Positions 57,414-64,000 of a DNA stretch of 64,000 nucleotides are shown here, piece after piece; positions within the stretch are counted from its first letter, which is position 1; each line of letters opens with the position of its first letter. Origin of the DNA: Platycnemis pennipes (Eukaryota > Arthropoda > Insecta > Odonata > Platycnemididae); the NCBI GenBank assembly GCA_933228895.1, contig OW121848.1:92213470-92277469 (forward strand), read 5' to 3'. The notes under the pieces were generated by a model, which ran no database searches, had not been told where the DNA came from, and saw only the letters and a list, made by a program, of their open reading frames with translations. A program made the position numbers and the translations under genes.

Positions 57414-59015
57414 AGGCTTGAAGACAGTAGAAACATGGGTTTAGAAAGGGTTTCGTATTACTAACCACAACATGATTCAAATAATGACGATTCTCATTCT
57501 TTCTTTTGTTTTAAAAAAGAAATATACAACGATGACAAAGCCTATCAAATAGAAGCTAACCCATCCACCTATTAATTTTTCATGAATTCTCTGTCGTTAG
57601 AAACCCTATTTAATTAATTAGAACATTGACGTCCATAATGAAAGAAAAAATAAATACATTTTGAACATGACCGGTGAATCGCCAGGCCCAATAGGTTAAC
57701 ATAAACAAAACTTTCAAGGAGGTATGAAGCATTACACATTAATGGCTGTAATTATGATTTTCCTAACATTAATCACTTGAACAAAATGAAAACTGAGGCA
57801 GAGAAATAATCTGTCTACCTATAATGAAATATTTATTTATACTAATACACCTTTACATGGCACTCTCTTTTTCTACATATCAAATAAATCACTTATTCAA
57901 ACATTTAAACAACCAAATGGAGGTGATTGGGCAAGAAACATTTTTAATGATAATGTTATGTAAATTTATTTAATTAAATGTAATTATTTGAGTAATGAAT
58001 ATTGTGAGATAAAAATGCAATTATTATGCAAAAATTGCAATGGATAGAGTGATTCATACCTCTAATTATTTTAACAAAAACTGATACTAGGGCCAACACC
58101 TAATATGTAAAGAACACATCAAAGGAATGAAAAGACCACTTCACATGATGGGATTTAGAATGCCGCATTCCTACACTAAAGAGAATAAAAATTTTATGCT
58201 AGGATAATTTCCACTGCGTAAAACAAATGTATAAATACCTTCCATGCCATATTCAGATCTTCAATTCACTGCCAAACTGTCCCAGCATGATGCAATTTCA
58301 ACCAACATGGCAATGAATTGCTCATCATTTTCATACAAAAGCTTGTGATACAAACACAAAGGAAACTGTAATGGCTTATTTGTGACTTACAAGACAGTTC
58401 ACCCAACCATTTATTTATGTTCTATACAATTTACTATATTTTCAGTGAAACATTTAGCACCAGTCATTGAGATTTCCATCTTGACAAAAATGTGTGTTCA
58501 CCAATTAAGATATGTACTGATACATTGAGCAAATTATGCAACCTCAGACACCAAGCTCTAGGCCACCCAATCATTGTTAATTACTTGTTAGATAGAGCAG
58601 CCTGCTTTGTTAAGGGTCACCTATTAACTATCTGCTTCAAGTTATAAAGACAAACATAAGGAAAACGTGAGGAATCACTTCCAAAGTGGATAAAATTGAG
58701 ATAGTTGTAGGGCCATCATGCAACTAAAATAAAGTAATAATAAACAGTGCAATGTAAATCAATGCTTAGGGACTGTGTCAAGAAATTAAAACATAAACAA
58801 CAGAAATGCATCTATTCTGAGCTGTCCATGACACATTAATCAGAATATAATAGGTACTTTCAAACATTGGCAGGGACACTGGAAGAGGTTTTTGATAAAA
58901 GGCTTTTGATAAGAAAGCCTAGCCTTAATTACTTAGCACTCCCTCATAGGTAGATATTCATTAGCTAAAACTATATTTCTTCCAATTCAGAAACTAAAAA
59001 AAATTGCCAGCATTG
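57414..59015. other. AT-rich single-copy DNA
   Basis: No open frame of note, RNA gene or repeat terminus is recognised. AATAAA-type signals occur on both strands. Confidence 0.4.
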
Positions 59016-59023
59016 CCAATTAG

Positions 59024-59941
59024 TAGAGATCCGTGAAATTCGCGAGACGCGATATCGCGAAATAACGCGGAATCGGAAAATAAAACGAAATTTCGCCTTT
59101 TTCGCGAATTTTACGTGAATTAGCGAAAAAATCACATGTAAAGAGTCATAATCAATTAAAGTCTAAGCCTTCATTGTTTAACGCTGATGACGTTCATTCG
59201 CTCTATCTCATTACGATTCAAAGGTCAATTGGCTTGTTTTGTCTCGCGCACAGTAGTGATGTCTCGGTCGGAATTTGCCGTTAAATTAATCACCGCCTCT
59301 CTCTTCGATTCACATTTATCAATCCTGAAATTCTCGGAAATATTTAGAATGATGCGCTTTCTCTCCTGAAGAATTAGATATTCTGAATCAATAATGTGCT
59401 GAACACGGCCGCGGAATAGAGGAAATATAAGCTCACGCGCCCGCACGCGTCAATGCCGAGCAGTAATTCCGGTGACTCACCGCGACGCAGGAAAACCTTT
59501 AGTGTGGGCCAATTGTAACAATTTTCTAGACTTAAACACGGCCGCTGGCTGGGAACGGAAGCGCTAGCAGTTGAGGAAAGGGGGGGAGTAACAGAAAAGA
59601 TAGGAGAGGGGGTGCTACTTATTAGCGGTTGATCGTCGGATATTCGGCGCTCCACTGAGCTTCAATGAAAAAAAAATCATTTCGACACACCCCCAGTTCA
59701 AGTTTCTTTGTTTCCTATAGTGTTTAGTTATGAGTGCTTCTTTCACTGCCTTTCTTGTTATGTAAAATGCTTAATAAAACTATGAGCATTCGCAAAATGT
59801 GTACCAAAAATAATAAAACGCCTAGAAATGCGCAAAAATTGTAACATTATAATAACACCGCCAAGATTTTCTATAACACCGAAATCACAAAGTTTTAAAA
59901 CGAATTTTAGCAAAAAATAAAACGACTTTCATGGACCTCTA
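59024..59941. mobile_element. 918-bp non-autonomous hAT-like element
   Basis: It begins TAGAGATCCGTGAAATTCG and ends CGACTTTCATGGACCTCTA (imperfect inverted repeats TAGAGRTCCRTGAAAKTCG). A perfect 8-bp target duplication CCAATTAG (59016-59023 and 59942-59949) flanks it. 8-bp duplication and TAGAG ends point to hAT. CGCGAAATT-type subterminal repeats are dense at the left end and AAAACGA-type at the right. Open frames inside (59187-59369 plus, 59374-59655 minus) show no transposase motif. Confidence 0.75.
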
Positions 59942-59949
59942 CCAATTAG

Positions 59950-61880
59950 GTTATCACCACCTTAACATTGAGAGCTTCATTTCTTTCATTGTCGTGGGTA
60001 TTGAAACAGATACATATTGATTTTTTTTCCTGAAATGTTGCTTAAAAAAATCTTGCCAATACATGCCTGGCATCTAACTTTGAGGTCGACATAATTAGTA
60101 CTCTTGTATCTTTCATGAGGCACACTGCAATTAATAGTCATTGAAGGCCCTATTGTCAATCAGGACCTACAAGGCAACACATAAAATGGTAATTTGTTCC
60201 CATAAAAAGTAATTGTGCTCACTATAGGAAGAAATAAACTAGGTTGGGGTAGCAGTAAGAGAACGAAACACTCAGGAGATGATCATAAATTATAACATCA
60301 CTATAATAAACAATTTTATTTCTTTCAAATAAAAACAACCAGAAAGTACTTCTTAGAAATACAGTATAAATAGAGGTATTCAAGGCCTATTACAAAGATA
60401 CCAACATGGAGGCCACTGAACAAAAGTGTTTGTATCCATTTTATGAAATCATTTTAAAAATAATTCAATTTTTAGAGGTGGAAGAATATATTTTCTCAAA
60501 AAAAATGAATTGGTAAAAATAACTCTTGTAAAATGGAAAAAAATTCAGAAACGCACAATCACAAAATTGTTAGAATATATGTGAAAACATATTTCCTTAG
60601 ATATCATCTCATAAACAACTTGAGTTCCATTTTAACACTAATGAGCAGCTTTTGAGAGCCTCCATGTAACAGAGTCACTGTCAAAGAAAGAATGTGACAG
60701 GAAAGGATAACTTTTTGTGAGAAAAGATTTCTTTCAAAAATGCCAGCTGCCTTATGGAGCTTACATGGCCACACTTATAATGAATGCAGCCATGACATGT
60801 ACAAAAAAAGACTATGTATATTGACTTTGGAAATGCATTTGTCATTATGTTTAGTGCTCTTCGAGTAGCCAACCATTTACTACATATCCAATACACTGTG
60901 ACACAGTAGGTTGCAGCATAAGCTCTCAGTAAGGGATAAATCAATATCAGTAAGGGACATCAAATAAAATATAACTTGTACCAAGAAAGGCATGTAATAA
61001 GGGTAAACCATAGAAAATAATTAGAGAATATTTACAGAATAAAATTTCTCTGCTCAATTCTGAAATATACATCAACATCCTTCAATAATAAGGAAGAACT
61101 AGGGAATATTAAAAATCCCTTAATGTTAATGCTATATAGACAGTATATCTCTGCATCTAACATAGATGGAATACAAAACTTCCTCATAACTGTTCAATTA
61201 ATGAGCAATCAAGAGCAATATAAATCACACAATCTTGATCAAAACCAAGTCAACGCAGGGTTGGTTATCATTATCTCAAAATTGTGCCCCTAATTTATGC
61301 AAAACGGAATGTAAACAGACAACTTATATCGAATCCCATATTCTACATTTTTACAGGTAAGAAGCATGCCTACATCACAATCACTTCTCAGCAGGTCTCA
61401 AAAATGCATCTCCATAATACATTCAAAAGGCCATTTATGAACTCTGTCACTACAGATTAACTCCATTGTACAAAGCGTTTCATGCTTTACAACTTGCAGT
61501 AGGAAAAGTTGTTTCATGTTAGCTTTCAGCAAGTGACCAAGATAATAACAGCCAAATTTAACAATTGAGTCCACAGTCTTCTTCAACACCGCTTGTTTTC
61601 AAAGCTCATTATGACATAACATTCACACGACCCTTGAACCTAAAGCCACCTTAAGTTCCATTTCTTTTTTCCTCTCCTATCTCTCAAAAATGCCCCAAAT
61701 AGTGATGCCTAAATTGACTTTCAAGTTTAACCTAATCATATATACCTCAAGACTTCCAATATTTGGGGATAGGCTGATACAGCTAACTCGGGTGAAAGAG
61801 ATATGAGGGAGAGAAAGAGAACCAACGTTGAAAGTGAAGGCAGTGGAGTTGGCAAAGGGAGGTGTTTATGATTGACTGTT
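59950..61880. other. AT-rich non-coding DNA
   Basis: ORFs at 60681-60944 and 61398-61589 (minus) have no recognisable motif. Sequence style would also fit a long 3' UTR or intron of a gene outside the window. Confidence 0.4.
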
Positions 61881-61883
61881 ACA

Positions 61884-61935
61884 TAGCACCAAATGAGAGA
61901 GGAGAGAGAGAGAGGGGAGGGTGGGGGAGGAAGGG
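61884..61935 (+). repeat. GA-rich low-complexity tract
   Basis: GAGAGAGGAGAGAGAGAGAG followed by G-rich text. It produces the Ser/Leu/Pro-rich minus-strand frame at 61736-62056, which I do not call a gene. Confidence 0.7.
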
Positions 61936-64000
61936 ATAAGAGCCACGGGAAGAAGGAAAGATCCCTAAAGGGCAGGTGCAGTGGCGTATTACAGTGGAGG
62001 AAACCCTGGTTGTCCCAACTATTGCACCCTGAGGACACAAGGTGGGTTTCAGTCACATTTTAGTGCACTTAATATACGAAGCAATCAGCGCCTAGTGCAA
62101 TTTCATTCCATTTTGCCTCGGGCAAATTTTTTTCCATAAATTTTCATCATCACAGCTATCACCACACTCAAACCTTACGAGAAATATGTTTTCATGACTA
62201 TGGGGCACAGAATTACATACATGACAGAGTTCTTTGGTAGCCAAATTTTGGTGGAACACCCATAAAAAATTGAGTCAATTCTTAGGATTGTTCCGTTAGC
62301 TTAGAGATATCAATATATTAACCACCAAAAATCAGGAGATGGGCTTAAAAAATGATTTTAGTGGGAAAAATTCACAGCTTCACTGCTTAAAAAAATAATT
62401 TTATGAAAACATGAATTGAAAATATGCAAGCAGTGGCTCACACAGTTTGAGCATTTTAACAATTTGCAGCCTATTATACGAGAAACAAAGACAAAAACAC
62501 AGATGAGGAGGAAAATAGGTAGTCTAATTTTTCAATTTCCACCAGATATTATGAAAATAGAAGTACACAAGTCCATTCCTTGGATATAAATATGAATGTA
62601 TTGGCGAGAATTTCTTTTAACAAACATCGATGCTGGTTTAAAAAAACTGTACAGTCTCAATATTAGAATTTTGTGAAGTTATCCCATTTCCATCAAAAAG
62701 GAAAACTAGATAGAAATGGATGAGGTTTGGGAATTTATAGGAAAATTTTAAAACCATGCAAATTTATCATTTGGTATGGCAATAGACTCAGTTGAGAGTC
62801 AACACAACAGCCAGGTCTTTCACAACAGCATTACACTACTTTCCATAATGGCATGACTAAAGGAACTATTGCCAAAATACTAGGCACTGCGATGGACATT
62901 CTAGGTAATGTGACAACCTGGTATCTAAATCCCTATAGCCCTGAATGTTGGTGGTATATATTTTCTTAGCTATTTTATACTTAAACTTAAGAACATACTT
63001 AAGCTCACCACACCATATTCTACAATGGTCTTAACACTGAGCAAAAAATCAATTCACTATATGCATCTGGTTCTCAGGATATAACTCCAAAAAAAACTTC
63101 CATCCACCACTCCCAATATATATAAAAAGATATATACGCCACTGCAGGAATACACAGTACATAATTGCTCCAAGTATGCTGACTAACGATGGTAATGTTG
63201 GGAGTCTCTGTTACACCAATCCCTCAGGAAAATAGTTCATAGTTAGCTTCATCAGAGAACCCTTGAAGAGATTTCAACAAACCCTTATGCAGGTAGTTAA
63301 AAAGTACTCAACAAGGACCATTAATATTTGTGCCCAGGCAACATATGTTGGGGAGTAAAGTTAAAAATGAGGGACACATCACAAGAAGTCTGGCAGTCAT
63401 GCAGAGCAACTAGGTGGATAGGGTAGTGCAATTTTTCTCCCAAAGCCTACATGCAACAACGTCTTTGTCACATTATACATAGTAGTTCATGAGCAACACA
63501 CACATATGTCAGAGCTAGGAATCAAAAACAAACCAGGATCAGACTCAAATCTCTTCAAACATCTGATTACATGAGAATTACAATGCAAATCTTTCAACTA
63601 ATCATCTGATGATACACCTTAGATGAGGAGTCTTACAAACCGCCGACAAAAAAACCATTTGCATCAATGATTCATTCTCTCAGCCATCCATTACAAGTTG
63701 AGAGATAAAAATGAAATGGAGTCATCTGAAGTTATTTGAAAATTACTGCTTTACTATGACATTACTTTCAGAAAATTTGCTACTGTTGTAGGTACTACTA
63801 GTATCAACTTTAGAAATACCAAAAAGGCAGCTTTAACGAACATTAGTGGCCTTAACAATTTCAACTGGCCAGAAATTATTTCATTGTGGCAGTTGCATTT
63901 TTAATGATAATAATGTTTTCCTTAATCTTTAGACAAGTTGCACGAAAACCTTCTACAGTAGGTATGTTTCAAACAATATTTCAAATCAAGGCACCACAGC
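61936..64000. other. AT-rich non-coding DNA to the end of the window
   Basis: No gene, RNA or repeat terminus is recognised. Confidence 0.4.

Noticed and set aside
61736..62056. 106-codon Ser/Leu/Pro-rich minus-strand frame
   Set aside because: Encoded largely by a GA-rich low-complexity tract, with no splice or promoter context.

Overview
Eukaryotic, almost certainly insect (arthropod) DNA. It is AT-rich and has spliced genes with long non-coding stretches. It carries a dense mix of non-LTR retrotransposons, DNA transposons, tRNA-derived SINE heads and a large tandem array. There are no bacterial or plasmid features. The only host gene I can name is the last coding exon of a KDM1A/LSD1-type histone demethylase (plus strand, 30411-30694). 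A second possible host gene is a two-exon minus-strand gene near 5.35-5.70 kb with a TATCGATA promoter motif; I do not recognise its product.

Layout. 0-4.3 kb: a decayed CR1/Jockey-type retrotransposon on the minus strand, interrupted by a TTAA-flanked piggyBac-like MITE (inside the catalytic RT region) and by a 78-bp-arm palindrome (inside the endonuclease region), then remnants of a mariner transposase and of a Ty3/gypsy polymerase. 4.3-6.7 kb: the candidate small gene, flanked by TATAC-rich palindromic tracts. 6.98-10.57 kb: a 3.6-kb DNA transposon with 496-bp terminal inverted repeats and a perfect 8-bp target duplication, sitting in a PHD-finger-like ORF. 11-15 kb: two further inverted-repeat elements. 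15.4-18.6 kb: two broken copies of an R4/Dong-like retrotransposon, one embedded in TAA repeats, followed by a hAT-like remnant. 20-25.4 kb: pogo-like end, SINE, and an R1-like retrotransposon joined in frame to a 5'-truncated RTE-like one. 25.4-28.7 kb: a spliced, inactivated CGGBP1-like hAT transposon. 28.77-29.28 kb: a solo LTR. 30.4-31.2 kb: KDM1A last exon and 3' UTR.

31.7-57.4 kb: the dominant feature is eight full and one partial head-to-tail copies of a ~3.1-kb unit, nearly identical to one another. Each unit holds a tRNA-like head with pol III A and B boxes, a GC/CpG-rich block of nested hairpins and several splice-like signals. Diagnostic differences alternate between neighbouring units, so the array has a dimeric (~6.2 kb) higher-order structure. 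I find no known gene family in the unit. 57.4-64 kb: AT-rich non-coding DNA with one 918-bp non-autonomous hAT-like element that has a perfect 8-bp target duplication.

Limits: boundaries were read by eye, element classes rest on recognised motifs, and species cannot be determined.
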